Made by a program: the position numbers and the translations under genes. The notes under the pieces were generated by a model. That model was not told the DNA's origin. It was given only the letters and a program-made list of their open reading frames with translations, and searched no databases. Shown in pieces: positions 23,391 to 34,090 of a stretch of DNA of 64,000 nucleotides. The stretch is from Dipteronia dyeriana (taxonomy: Eukaryota; Streptophyta; Magnoliopsida; Sapindales; Sapindaceae): NCBI GenBank assembly GCA_032871835.1, contig CM065303.1:55900597-55964596 (forward strand). The letters run 5' to 3'. Every line of letters begins with the position of its first letter. Within the stretch, counting starts at the first letter, position 1.

Positions 23391-24773
23391 ATGGCGCACG
23401 ACGATATTGGGAGTAATCGTTCAACTGACGACGATCAACGAATAAGGGCAATAGCAACCGGGGTTGTTACTGCCGCCATCAATGACATCCGTCCACTAAT
23501 CGATGGGGTTCCGTTACTGCAGGCTCAGCTTGAGGAGATTCTTCAAAGATTAGAGGCGTTGTCCCCTAATGGCAACAGGGTAGACGACCAGCGACGTAGA
23601 GGGGCAGATGAGATCACTCGTGGCCCGACGTCCTTGACACGTAATCCTGAAAACACACCGCAAGTCCAAAACACACAATCACTATCCATGTTTTCGTCCC
23701 CAAATTCTCAATTGATGGAATCTGAAAATCAGGCTCCGAGGAGAACCCAAGGTGACCGAGATTATAAACTTAATGTAGAGATGCCAATCTTCAAAGGAAC
23801 ACAGAACGTGGATGAATTTTTCTCTTGGATTGACGAGGTTGAGACAGGATTTGGAGTGATGGACTGTTCTGAAGACCGGAAACTCAAAGTGGTGGCTAAT
23901 AAATTGAAAGAATCAGCTGCAGCATATTGGAAGTGTCTGAAAAACAAGCGAGTGCTGAACAGAAAACCTCAGATTGCAACGTGGGAGAAGATGAAAAGTA
24001 AATTCATGGGTAAGTCCCTACCTCCTGATTGTGAGCAGCGTTTATATGTACAATTACAGAACTGCAAACAGGGGAATCGGACTGTGGAAGAATACATCGA
24101 TGAGTTCATTCGACTAAATTAGCGAAACTTGCTGCCAGACAATGAAAACATGCAAATCGCAAGGTTTAGAGGAGGTTTGAAACGGGAAATACAAGACCAA
24201 ATGAAGATGCTTAATACATTCACGCTCGGACAAGCTTTCGATTTGGCACGAAAGGCTGAAGAGCCCATCCGAGCACCTCTTGTGCGAACCAAGTTCACAA
24301 ACCAGCAGTTCCAAGCAGGTCCAAGCAAAGTAACGCCAACAACTGAACCAGCCACTGAGATCGTGACTATTGATGGTCGACCAAGGAGATCTGCTCCACA
24401 ACAAGCACCAAATCCTTATGCTAAACCAATGCCCTCACTATGCTACAGATGTCACCAACCTGGACACCGTTCGAATCAATGCCCACAAAGACCTGCTGTC
24501 AATTTTGTTGAAGGTGACTGTGAAGAAGAAGGGGACAATGGGCAGGAAACAGAGGTGGTCGATGGAATTGAGGAGGGTGAGGATGACGACTTCGTTGGAA
24601 TGGTGATGCATCAACCGTGTGAAAGTCAGACAAAAAAAAATATTATTAAAGAAATCTACACAGCACAGCTCGGCAGAAAATCTGGAAGCAGAAAAGGTGA
24701 AGACAAAAAAAATAAATTGTATCGTTCAAAGGGTTTTCTTGACACCAAAAAGGGGACCAGAACTTTCGATTAG
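23391..24773 (+). pseudogene. Retrotransposon gag (one internal stop)
   Basis: Starts at the ATG 37 nt after the LTR. The capsid-like domain (..PIFKGTQNVDEFFSWIDEVE..) ends at an in-frame TAG (24120-24122). The same frame then continues to 24773 and includes the CCHC zinc knuckle CYRCHQPGHRSNQCP (about 24441-24485) and an acidic stretch. The first 244 codons and the remainder are open apart from that stop. Confidence 0.9.
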
Positions 24774-27700
24774 CCATCAAGTCTTCCGAACCAATGCCCT
24801 TATCAATGGGGTGATAGCGAAGGTAGTGATAGACACAGGTAGTTCAGAGAACTTGGTGTCCAAAGAGCTGGTTCGAAAGGTGAAACTGTCCACTTCGAAA
24901 CACTTACAACCCTATGGCATGCGTTGGATTCGAAAGGTGGAAGGCGCTGCTGATGTAGTCGATGAAGTGTGCAAAGTACCGCTATCAATTGGTAAGAATT
25001 ACAAAGATGAGATTGTGTGTGATGTAGTGGTTATGGATGCTTGCCAGATTTTGTTAGGAAGACCATGGCAATACGATGTGGACATCAGTTTCAAAGGAAG
25101 AGCCAATACCTACCAATTTTGGTGGAAAGGGAAACAAATCATATTAAAACCACATACTTTGAAGACAGAGACCCGGCAAGAGGAAAGAGAAAATTTCCTA
25201 GCCATGGCAACAACTCATGTGACCGAGGAATGCCAAGCTTGTGCGTTGTTAGCTCAAGAGGATGGCATGGAAGAGGAAACAATACCCGAAAAGTTTCTTC
25301 CTTTGGTGACCGAGTTTTCTAACCTTACACCAAAAGAACTACCAATGGGATTACCACCAATACGAGAAATACAACATCAAATTGATCTGATTCCAGGAGC
25401 GAGTCTACCAAACCTAGCACACTATAGGATGAGTCCACAACAACACAAGATACTACAAAGTCAAGTTGATGATTTGTTACAGAAGGGATACATCCAGGAG
25501 AGCAAGAGCCCTTGTGCAGTGCCTGCATTACTAGTACCCAAGAAAGATGGAACTTGGCGAATGTGTATTGACAGTCGGGCAATCAATAAAATTACAATCC
25601 GTTACCGGCACCCGATACCCACAATCCAAGACATGATCGACCAATTGGGATGAGCAAAAGTGTTCTCCAAAATTGACCTACGAAGCGGGTACCATCAGAT
25701 TCGGATTAGGCCTGGAGAAGAGTGGAAAACCGCGTTTAAAACGCGTGAAGGGTTGTACGAATGGTATGTGATGCCGTTCGGTCTCTCCAACGCTCCAAGC
25801 ACTTTTATGACACTCATGAATCAGGTACTGAGACCTTTTTCATACAAATTTGTCGTTGTTTACTTTGACGATATTCTTATTTACAGCCCAGATGAAGAGA
25901 CACACTTGAGACACCTGAGAGAAGTGTTAATAGTACTGCGGAAAAATCACATGTATGTGAACAAAAAGAAGTGTAATTTCTTGCAAGACCAGTTGGTTTT
26001 TTTGGGGTTTATCGTGGGAAAGAATGGGGTCCAAGTGGATGAGGCAAAGGTAAAGGTAATTCGTGAATGGCCGACCCTATCAACGGTGACAGACGTGCGA
26101 AGCTTCCATGGGTTAGCAACGTTCTACCGAAGGTTCATTCGAAATTTCAGCAGCTTGGCAGCACCATTGACTGAATGCACAAAAAATGCTGTTTTTGTTG
26201 GGCAGAAGAGCAAGAAACAAGCTTCGCGCTACTGAAAGAGAAACTAAGCACAACACCTGTCCTCGCATTACCAAATTTTGACAAGTTATTCGAAGTCGAT
26301 TGTGATGCTTCAGGAAAGGGAATTGGGGCCGTTTTATCTCAAGAAGGTAGACCGGTGGAATTCTTTAGTGAAAAATTAAGTGACACGAGACAGCGATGGA
26401 CGACCTACGAAAAAGAATTTTATGCTGTCTACCGAGCTCTCATGCATTGGCAGCATTACTTGATCTAAAAGGAATTCGTGTTGTACAGTGATCATCAAGC
26501 TCTGAAATTCATCAACAACCAACACCACATGAACAACATGCATGCCCGGTGGATCACATACATGCAAAAATTTACCTTTTCCCTAAAACACAAAGCTGGA
26601 CTGATGAACAAAGTCGTTGATGCATTGAGTAGGCAGACCACACTGCTGGTGAAGGTAGAAGCTGAGATCACTGGTTTTGAGACTTTGAAAGAACAATATG
26701 TCACTAATGAGGACTTCAAAGAAGTTTGGGACAAGTGCAGCACTCACCAAAATGTAGGTGATTTCCTGATACACGATGGATATTTATTTAAATCCAATAA
26801 ATTATGCATTCCAAAAGGGTAATTGCGGGAGAAGATTATACGGGAACTTCATGGAGGTGGATTGGGCGGTCACTTGGGACGTGACAAGACAATCACGTTG
26901 ATCACCGACCGTTATTACTGGCCGCAGCTGAAGAGAGACGTGGGGAAAATCGTCCAACACTGTCGAGTGTGTCAGGAATCGAAAGGACAATCCTAAAATA
27001 CCAGTTTGTATACTCCCCTGCCCGTTCCGAAGACAATTTGGGAAGATTTGTCGATGGAATTTGTGCTTGGATTACCACGAACTCAGAGGGGAAAAGATTC
27101 CATCATGGTGGCGGTCGACCGGTTTTCAAAAATGGCGCATTTCGTCGCTTGTAAAAAGACTGCAGATGCAAGCAATGTTGCCGACTTGTTTTTTCGCGAA
27201 GTGGTGCGTTTACATGGAGTTCCAAAGGCCATCACATTAGATCGTGATGTCAAATTCGTAAGCCATTTTTGGAGGACCTTGTGGAAGAAATTTGATACCC
27301 AATTGCAGTTCAGCAGTGCTTTCCATCCACAAATGGACGGCCAAACTGAGGTGATAAACCGTACTTTGGGTAATATGTTACAATGTATCAGCGGAGAAAA
27401 GCCAAAACGATGGGATATTGACCTGGCTCAAGCAGAATTTGCATACAACAGTATGACCAATCGCTCGACGAATAAAACTCCTTTTGAAGTCGTATACACT
27501 CAGCAGCCAAAACATGCGATGGACCTGGTCACATTACCAATCCAACCGAAAGTCAGTAGAACTGGAGAAAATCTAGCTGAACGGATTCAACAACTACATT
27601 CGGAAGTGCAAGCTAGCTTGGAGGCTGCTAATTCTGCTTACAAAACTGCTGCAGACTAGCATCGGCGCAAGAAAGAGTTCGCTGAGGGAGATTTGGTGAT

Positions 27701-27998
27701 GGGCTATTTGCGGAAAAATCGGTTTCCTGGAATCCTAACTAAGCTACATAAACGAAAGTATGGACCTTTCAGGGTCGCCAAGAAAATTAATGACAATGCC
27801 TATATCCTACAGCTGCCAGATAATTGGAACATCTCCAATACGTTCAATGTAGCCGATCTTTCGGAGTACCATGAGGACGTGCCCTTGTATTCGGATGACT
27901 CGGGGCGAGTTTGTTTCCAAGAGGAGGAGATTGATGTAGGACATGAGGAAGTTGCAGCCGTGGGAATCAGTCATGAGGAAGTTGATAGTGTTAGTTAG
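24619..27998 (+). pseudogene. Retrotransposon pol: protease, RT, RNase H, integrase (5 stops, 1 frameshift)
   Basis: The frame overlaps the end of gag by about 155 nt in another phase. Protease is marked by VVIDTGSSENLVS (24820s), RT by [10 protein letters not shown] (25860s), RNase H by [16 protein letters not shown] and YSDHQALKF. Integrase has an H-H-C-C zinc motif ending CRVC (26970s), then a catalytic DDE core (DLSMEF, DRDVKF, TEVINR). Breaks are: TGA 25651-25653 inside RT, a frameshift at an A-tract near 26180-26186, TAA 26466-26468, TAA 26820-26822, TAA 26994-26996 and TAG 27657-27659. The last segment reads on through the polypurine tract and stops at 27996-27998 inside the 3' LTR. 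Confidence 0.93.
27919..27930 (+). promoter_or_regulatory. Polypurine tract
   Basis: AAGAGGAGGAGA directly before the 3' LTR, the expected plus-strand primer. It also lies within the open pol frame. Confidence 0.85.
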
Positions 27999-28275
27999 TT
28001 TACTAGTTAGTTGAATTTTCTTGTTTTGCAAGACATTAGTTGTTAGTTTTGAAAATAGGAAATAAATCAAACTTGTTTGATATTAGTTTTTTTTCAGTCC
28101 GTTTAGGATTAGGAAATAAATCAAACATGTTTGAAATTAGTTGATTCTATTTATTTTCTATTTAAGCAAAGAGTCAGGGAGGTTGTAAGAATTATTATTA
28201 TTCATTCATCAATAAAATTGTTCTTTGAACACAACTCTCTTGTGGATTCGAGATTATTTAGCTTCCGCTACGTCA
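27932..28275 (+). repeat. 3' LTR
   Basis: 344 bp, TGATGTA...TACGTCA, pairing with 23020-23353. Its first 67 nt are also the end of the pol reading frame. It differs from the 5' LTR by scattered substitutions, so the insertion is not very recent. Confidence 0.93.
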
Positions 28276-28544
28276 GCTTTTAAATTCTAGAAACCACATA
28301 TGGTTGTTTTGTAAGGTTGAACTTTTAATACAACAACTGCATGTTGTTAATGGGTAGATAGCTAGTTATGGACCATTAAATTAAAATCCAATATCTGGTT
28401 TTTACTTGATGACTTTACATATAATCGGGCCGAACTCTTTGCGAATGTCAACCCCATAAGTCCATACCCGATTTAATGTAAGTCCGACCCGTTATGTCTA
28501 TATTATTTCCATTTTCCAGCTTTGATCTAGGATTCTAGGGTATT
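28276..28544. other. Spacer without a recognisable feature
   Basis: About 270 bp of non-coding sequence between the retrotransposon and the PPR fragment. I see nothing in it. Confidence 0.5.
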
Positions 28545-28550
28545 GAAAAT

Positions 28551-28975
28551 GACAGCTGCACTTTTGTCTTCCTTTGAAAAGCTCGACTTCGTGACTTCCT
28601 TCTTGAGAAACGCAAATTAGGTAATATCAGACTCAACGAAGCACTTTACTTCCTTGATTACATGATTCATTTGCAACCCACTCCACTCCTCCCATGTCTT
28701 CATTCAATGTTTTGGTTACTGCTCTTGTCAAGAATATCATGATCAATGGGCTTTGTAAGCCTTGAATTTTCATGTGGAAGTAGGCTGATAATTGTTATGT
28801 AAGCCCCTTTACTGCTTTTATTGATGGGGATGCGTTGGAATTTTTTCCTATTTTAGAAAATGGCAAGTTTCGATTTCCTGTTGAATTTTTCAATTTTCTT
28901 ATCAATGGATTGTGTAAATCTGGGAGCTTCAAAATGGCTTGGGGGCTAAGGTGTAGTGCCAAATATAGCATCATG
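28551..28975 (+). pseudogene. PPR protein fragment (RFL-like N-terminal region)
   Basis: Broken frames spell the start of an organellar RNA-binding pentatricopeptide protein. A segment resembling the ..EALYFLDYMIH.QP.P lead-in of Rf-like PPR proteins lies at about 28620-28690, and FLINGLCKSG, the core of a 35-residue PPR motif, lies at about 28893-28925. Stops and a frame change separate them and the array ends abruptly. Fragment only, no function. Confidence 0.6.
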
Positions 28976-29034
28976 AATTCATGATCGGTGCACCAGTTTG
29001 CAACCGAAGCTTTGCAGAAGAAGTCATTCAATCA

Positions 29035-29390
29035 ACCTCAAGTCAGCCCAAGTAAAGTACAAAAGTTCATTCTGTCTTGCTTTAAGTTCAATGTCAGGAT
29101 GGCGTCCGAAATAAAGGAGATCACTACTAGATTGGAAGATATTACAACATAGAAAGATAACTTCAACTTGATGGTGAATTCACGAGTGGGGACTGGGGAG
29201 GTCTTACAAATTTGGAAATCGAAGATGACCTTACGGTAGAGAAAAAGATAAAGAGGCAATACTTGAATTGCTATTGAAGGATGAGGCTGCTGATGAGCGA
29301 TGACAAAGTCTCTGTTATTTCTATACTAGGCATGGAAAGGATGGGCAAGTCTAACCCAGCCAGCATTTGCTTTCTTGTTTAAAAGGATCG
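29035..29390 (+). pseudogene. NLR (CC-NB-ARC) resistance gene fragment
   Basis: The plus strand encodes the junction between coiled coil and NB-ARC of a CNL protein. VRMASEIKEITTRLEDI (about 29095-29145) precedes a KEAILELLLKDEA-like stretch (about 29250-29290, after an indel), then SVISILGMERMGKS, a P-loop in which the usual GGxGKTT is altered. In-frame stops and indels make it dead. No leucine-rich repeats follow. Confidence 0.72.
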
Positions 29391-31129
29391 GAATCTCCAC
29401 CAATTCTTATTCATTTTCTGTCCCGTACTGCTGGATCCAAACAAATGGTTTACAATTTTCACTCCTTTGTGGTCAAGAAAACACTATCAAATCCCTCCTC
29501 AAATTCGTTTATACAGGTAGTTATTTTCTTTATATATTTTTTCATTTATTGTTTGTTGTCCTTTCATTTCATTTTGGTTACAAACTGTCTTCAAGAATGT
29601 TGTTTTTTATCTGTTATTGAAAACATTGAGATAAATAATGCCTTGTGTTGGTTGTTGATTAAAATTAGAAACAGAAAATGACTGAAAAAAGAAAAGAAAA
29701 GAAAAGAAAAAACGTTTCACTATAAATATGAATTATGCTGTATTTGTTGCTTTTGAAACAAATTGGCCAAGACTTCAAATTTAGTTCTGACAATTCAAAG
29801 TTTAAGATATGATGAACTTTACATTAGCAGATTATGCAGTTTAATTTTTTCTTTTGCATTTAGTTCAGATATTTTTTTTCTCTCTTTGATTTTTGTACCT
29901 GTATGATGCTGTAACAATCGCAACATTGATACCAGCTACTTTGCCAGTTTTAGTGAGTGTGCATATTTTATAATTTTATTTTTGCAAGACATTAAACAGT
30001 ACTTACTAGGGTTGACCATTGCTACAGGATGGAAGGGGATCACGTCAATTCTTGAATTTGGTAACCATGTCCACAGTGGGAAGTGTCATGGCACTCTTTT
30101 TAAGTCCACATCAGAGCAATGTGCATCATCCGTGGACTCGTGGAGGTTGACCAAATAAAATTAAGGAAATTATGATCATTATATGTACAAAGAAATCCAC
30201 TGGCTTATATCCTTGATTATGTTAAAGTTACTATAATACATGCATGGAGAACAACGCACCACCACCAATATTAGCCAGTTGAGCAGCTTCAAAACCAGAA
30301 CTCATTTTGTCAACAGACAAGTGAAGATGGTTTCCAGCAGTCTTATGGCATGATAAACACATTTGGAGCTCTTCAATACGAACAAGGACAACCCAGCTCT
30401 GAGAACCTACAAGAAGAACGACTGCATTTTGAGCAGCTGAGCATTAATGGGGACTAATAAAAATGGCAATGATTCACAGCTGCCTTCTCCTGGTTAGAAT
30501 GAAACTAATATTTAAATGCATTCAAGATTTTTTGATGAACCAGTATTGATTTTTTTTTTCCTTTTAAGTAATAGATAGAAATACATTTACAATATTAACA
30601 TTGCTTAATAATTCATAAAATAGTCTAATTTATAATTTAATTTAACCGAGATAACCTCAATAGATTCATTAGTGTGATATACTCAGTACTCAATATTTTA
30701 TTCACACTCAAACACATTAAAGTTTCATTTTCCTCTCCATAAATTAAACAAATTTTGAATTCCTTACTTTGTTTGTTTGTTCGAACAATTATTTAAGTTT
30801 ATTTCGCTTGCTATTTTTTTCCTTTAGATTTGCTTAAAAAACTTTGTACTACCATCCGGTGTGTTTTGAATAGAAAATTACGTTAATTTTGCATGATAAT
30901 GTTTAGATTCGATTCTTTGCACCATAGGTGGTAAAAAAAGATTATAGTTAATTTAGCCCACCTGAACGCTTCGCCCCTGGTTTGTGTTATTGATTTTGTT
31001 GAATTTGTCTAGCTAGTATAACAGAGCATGATTGATTGTTGTCTGTCAAGTTTATGTCTGATTCATTATATTTTTCTCGAAATATATCAACTCCTTATGT
31101 TCCAACAATATCTCTCGTTATCATGACCT
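29391..31129. other. Gene-poor stretch with one coding-like remnant
   Basis: Apart from the entry at 30281-30457 I see AT-rich DNA without a supportable gene. An ORF at about 29375-29517 ends at a GT donor-like site but has no recognisable product. Confidence 0.4.
30281..30457 (+). pseudogene. Unrecognised coding-like remnant, 58 codons
   Basis: A frame without stops, rich in Gln, Glu and Ser, ending in a double stop (TAA TAA, 30455-30460). It reads like the low-complexity C-terminus of a nuclear or regulatory protein (it contains SYGMINTFGALQYEQGQ). The preceding codons in frame include a stop, so at most one exon tail is present. I do not recognise the family. Confidence 0.3.
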
Positions 31130-31190
31130 ACAAGTCACTCCACTTTTTGAGGAGATAAGGAAATATCAGGAGGAATTGAGAAGAATTCAG

Positions 31191-31706
31191 AGTGGGTCTT
31201 AGGCAGGGGAATGGCAAATTATTCAGGGAATAGATCAGAAATTGGACAAATTGCTGGAGGAGGAAGAGGTTAATCGGCGCTAGCGGTCGAGGGTGGAGTG
31301 GCTTAAGAGTTGTGACCGTAATACCAAGTTTTTCCATCGGAAGGTGATGCAGTAATATCCGTTCAATTTAAAATGAAAAGTTTGTTGTTGGGATAAGTGA
31401 TTCTATCGGTTAAATGCTAAATAGTCTAGGTAAATCTACTTTAAGTGGAGTGGGTCTCAGGCAGGGGGAATGGCAAATTATTCAGGGAATAGAGCAGAAA
31501 TTGGACAAATTGCTGGAGGAGGAAGAGGTTAATTGGTGCTAGCGGTCGAGGGTGGAGTGGCTTAAGAGTGGTGACCGTAATACCAAGTTTTTCCATTGGA
31601 AGGTGATGCAGTAATATCCGTTCAATTTAAAATGAAAAGTTTGTTGTTTGGATCGGTGATTCTATCGGTTAAATGCTAAATAGTCTAGGTAAATCTACTT
31701 TAAGTG
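31191..31706. repeat. 258-bp tandem duplication covering the LINE/insertion junction
   Basis: Copies 31191-31448 and 31449-31706 differ at only a handful of bases. Each holds about 165 bp of LINE linker and about 93 bp of the adjoining inserted element, so the duplication postdates the insertion. Confidence 0.92.
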
Positions 31707-32082
31707 CGAAGAGTGAAATTGCATAATGCTTGATTTGGGATAAACCCTTGAATTCTTGAAATTAATTAAACTGCAACTTTGTAATTAAAAATTAAGCTAA
31801 CACAACAACATACAAGGAATGGATATATGAGAGAAAACATTAGGGAATCGATGCAACTTTTCTTAGACCACTCAATGCATTAAATTAGTCTCATTAAGCA
31901 TTTCAATCCAATGTTAGGGCTTGTTTTAAGATAAATTAATTAAGTTCTAAGGTCTTTCCCATCACTCACACAAAGCCATGTGACAAGCAACAGTCAAAAC
32001 CCCTATTTAACACAAACTCCAAGCCAAGTTAACATAGTAAGGCCATGCATACATCAAATTTCTCATTTACTAAGCTTATGAT

Positions 32083-34090
32083 TAGGGATAGGTGTGGAGG
32101 CCCAATGGGGCGGGGGAGGGTCCCTCCACCCCCATTCCTCAACCCTTCACCCACCACTTCCCGCAAAACCCATTTGGGAAACCCAATTTCTTTCATTTCT
32201 AATATCAAATTTCTAATTTAAAATTCGAAAATTGGAATTCAGAATTTAGAATCCGACCGTTATGATATTTAGTTTGACCCTGTTAAAATATTCAATCCAA
32301 AAAGTAATCAAAATTTTCGTTCTAAAAGATATAATTGGTTTAAAGAAATCCAAAATAAATACAAATACTTTTAATAGAGTATTACATAATAAAAGACAAA
32401 ACAAATTAAATATTCATATACTAAGTACTAATTAGTAACTATTAACTCATGTTAATATTATAATATATTAGTTTTTTTTAATTGATAAAACTTTAGAAAT
32501 AAATAAAAATAATATATATATATATATATATAGGAAATTGCAAGAAATAATCAAAAAATTTATTGGTTTACTGTTTTTAGCTATAAATTTATATTTTATT
32601 GTATTTATCACTTTTAGCCTTGAAAATACAAAATTACCCTCTATTTTGTCTTTACTTCACTCACCAAAAAATTTAGAAATCAACTAGCATATAACTTGAA
32701 AATCATTGACATGTAAGTTGAAAGTCAATTGACATGTAATTTAAAACTTAACTGACATATAACTTGAAAAATCAATTCGTATATAACTTGAAATCAAATT
32801 GCATGTAACCAAGTTACATGTCAGATGAAGTAAAATTTAGAGGTAATTTTGTCCAAAAGTGGTCAAAAATGACAAAAACAATAAAATATAAATTGGTGGT
32901 TAAAAACAATAAACCAATATTTTTTTTTGGCTCTTTATGAATTCACCCATATATATATACATAGGGGTGATGGGGGAAGTGGAAATTGTGAGAAATATCA
33001 CATTTTTTTGGGTGTGTTGCACTGATGTCACTACTTTAATAAGTTAAGTTTAAAAGATACCTATTATGGTGAACTATCCAAATTGTCCTTAAATAATCAA
33101 TTTTTAATTTTCATTGTATTTCCATCTCCACAATTTAATCACTGAATGCCGTAACTCCTCTCTCTCTCTCTCTTCAATAAACTTGTCTGATAATTGATCT
33201 ACAACTTGTCTAAAAGTCGACTTGTTTTAGCACAATAAGATATTTTGAGTCTTGTAACAATTTATCAATTCCTTATGATTTGTTGTCCTAGTCTTTGCGT
33301 GAACATGAAACTAGTATTGTGAAGTTTGAATATTTGAATTTTGAATATCCGAGTCTTTGTAACCTTTATTTATAACGTCCGAGCATTGATGTAAATTGTC
33401 TGAGACTTTGTGTAAAGTCTTCGAGCTTTATTGTAATGGCTCTGAGCTTTTTTGCAATGTAAATTATCTAAGACTTTGTGTAAAATCTCAGAGCTTTTTT
33501 GTAATGGCTTCAAGCTTTTTAATAAAGCCTCCGAGACTTTTACTAAAAGCTCCAACCTTTTTCCTAAAAGCTTCAAGCATTTTTTAATTACATTTCGAGT
33601 CTTTTAAGTACTGATCATAAAAAAATGCTCATGGGGCACTGTCCCATGCCCACCCCGTGAGTTGACCGGGTAGCTCGACCACCCCTGAATGCATCTGCGT
33701 AGCGCCATTCCGTTGCCGTTCAAGTGATTGCCTGGGTTTCAACGAGATTTTCTCTCCCTATTTCACAACCCTGTCACTGTAAAATGAATGAAAGAAATCT
33801 GATATGCATCAACTATTGGGAGTATTTTTTCCGTTCACCATAATATGTGCCTTTTAAACATAAGTTATTAAAGCAATGACAATGTTGAAATGTCACATTC
33901 AAAAAGTGTCATTTAATTTTTGAATCCAATGGGGGAATAGGTTTGAGGGGGTGACCCCCACCTCCCTCATTTATAAAATGGGGGTCAAGTTTGCCCCCAG
34001 CCCCAGCCCCACCCCTAAAACCCATTAAGGGGCAAGATTTTCATGGGGGCCCGTGGGGGATGGGACCCCATGGGGAAACACCCATCCCTA
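32083..34090. mobile_element. Non-autonomous hAT-like element with 8-bp target duplication
   Basis: Ends TAGGGATAGGTGT on the left and, inverted, TAGGGATGGGTGT on the right. It is flanked by CTTATGAT (32075-32082) and CTTGTGAT (34091-34098), a 7/8 match to an 8-bp target duplication. It is 2008 bp with GGGGCGGGGG/CCCCC-rich ends and no transposase. It sits inside the LTR-like insertion and holds another inverted-repeat element (32998-33909). Confidence 0.8.
32998..33909. mobile_element. TIR element with internal minisatellite, copy 1
   Basis: About 75-bp terminal inverted repeats: the left arm 32998-33075 and right arm 33833-33909 share, in opposite orientation, the series TTTAATAA.TTA.GTTTAAAAG and ATTATGGTGAAC. 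The inside (33340-33600) is an array of imperfect units of about 25-35 bp around (C)GAGCTTTT.TAA. No coding sequence. Two further copies follow downstream. Confidence 0.72.

Larger units (their letters stand above)
23020..28275 (+). mobile_element. Ty3/gypsy LTR retrotransposon, probable CRM clade, inactivated
   Basis: A full-length 5.26-kb element: 5' LTR 23020-23353, primer-binding site 23356-23369, gag with a zinc knuckle, protease, reverse transcriptase, RNase H, integrase, polypurine tract 27919-27930, 3' LTR 27932-28275. The domain order PR-RT-RH-IN makes it Ty3/gypsy. The integrase tail (SNTFNVADL..YHED.PLY), the absence of a recognisable chromodomain and a pol frame that runs 67 nt into the 3' LTR point to the CRM (centromeric) clade. 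The 5-bp flanks are GCAAT and GCTTT, an imperfect match at best. Gag and pol carry several stops and a frameshift, so the copy cannot transpose by itself. Confidence 0.93.
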
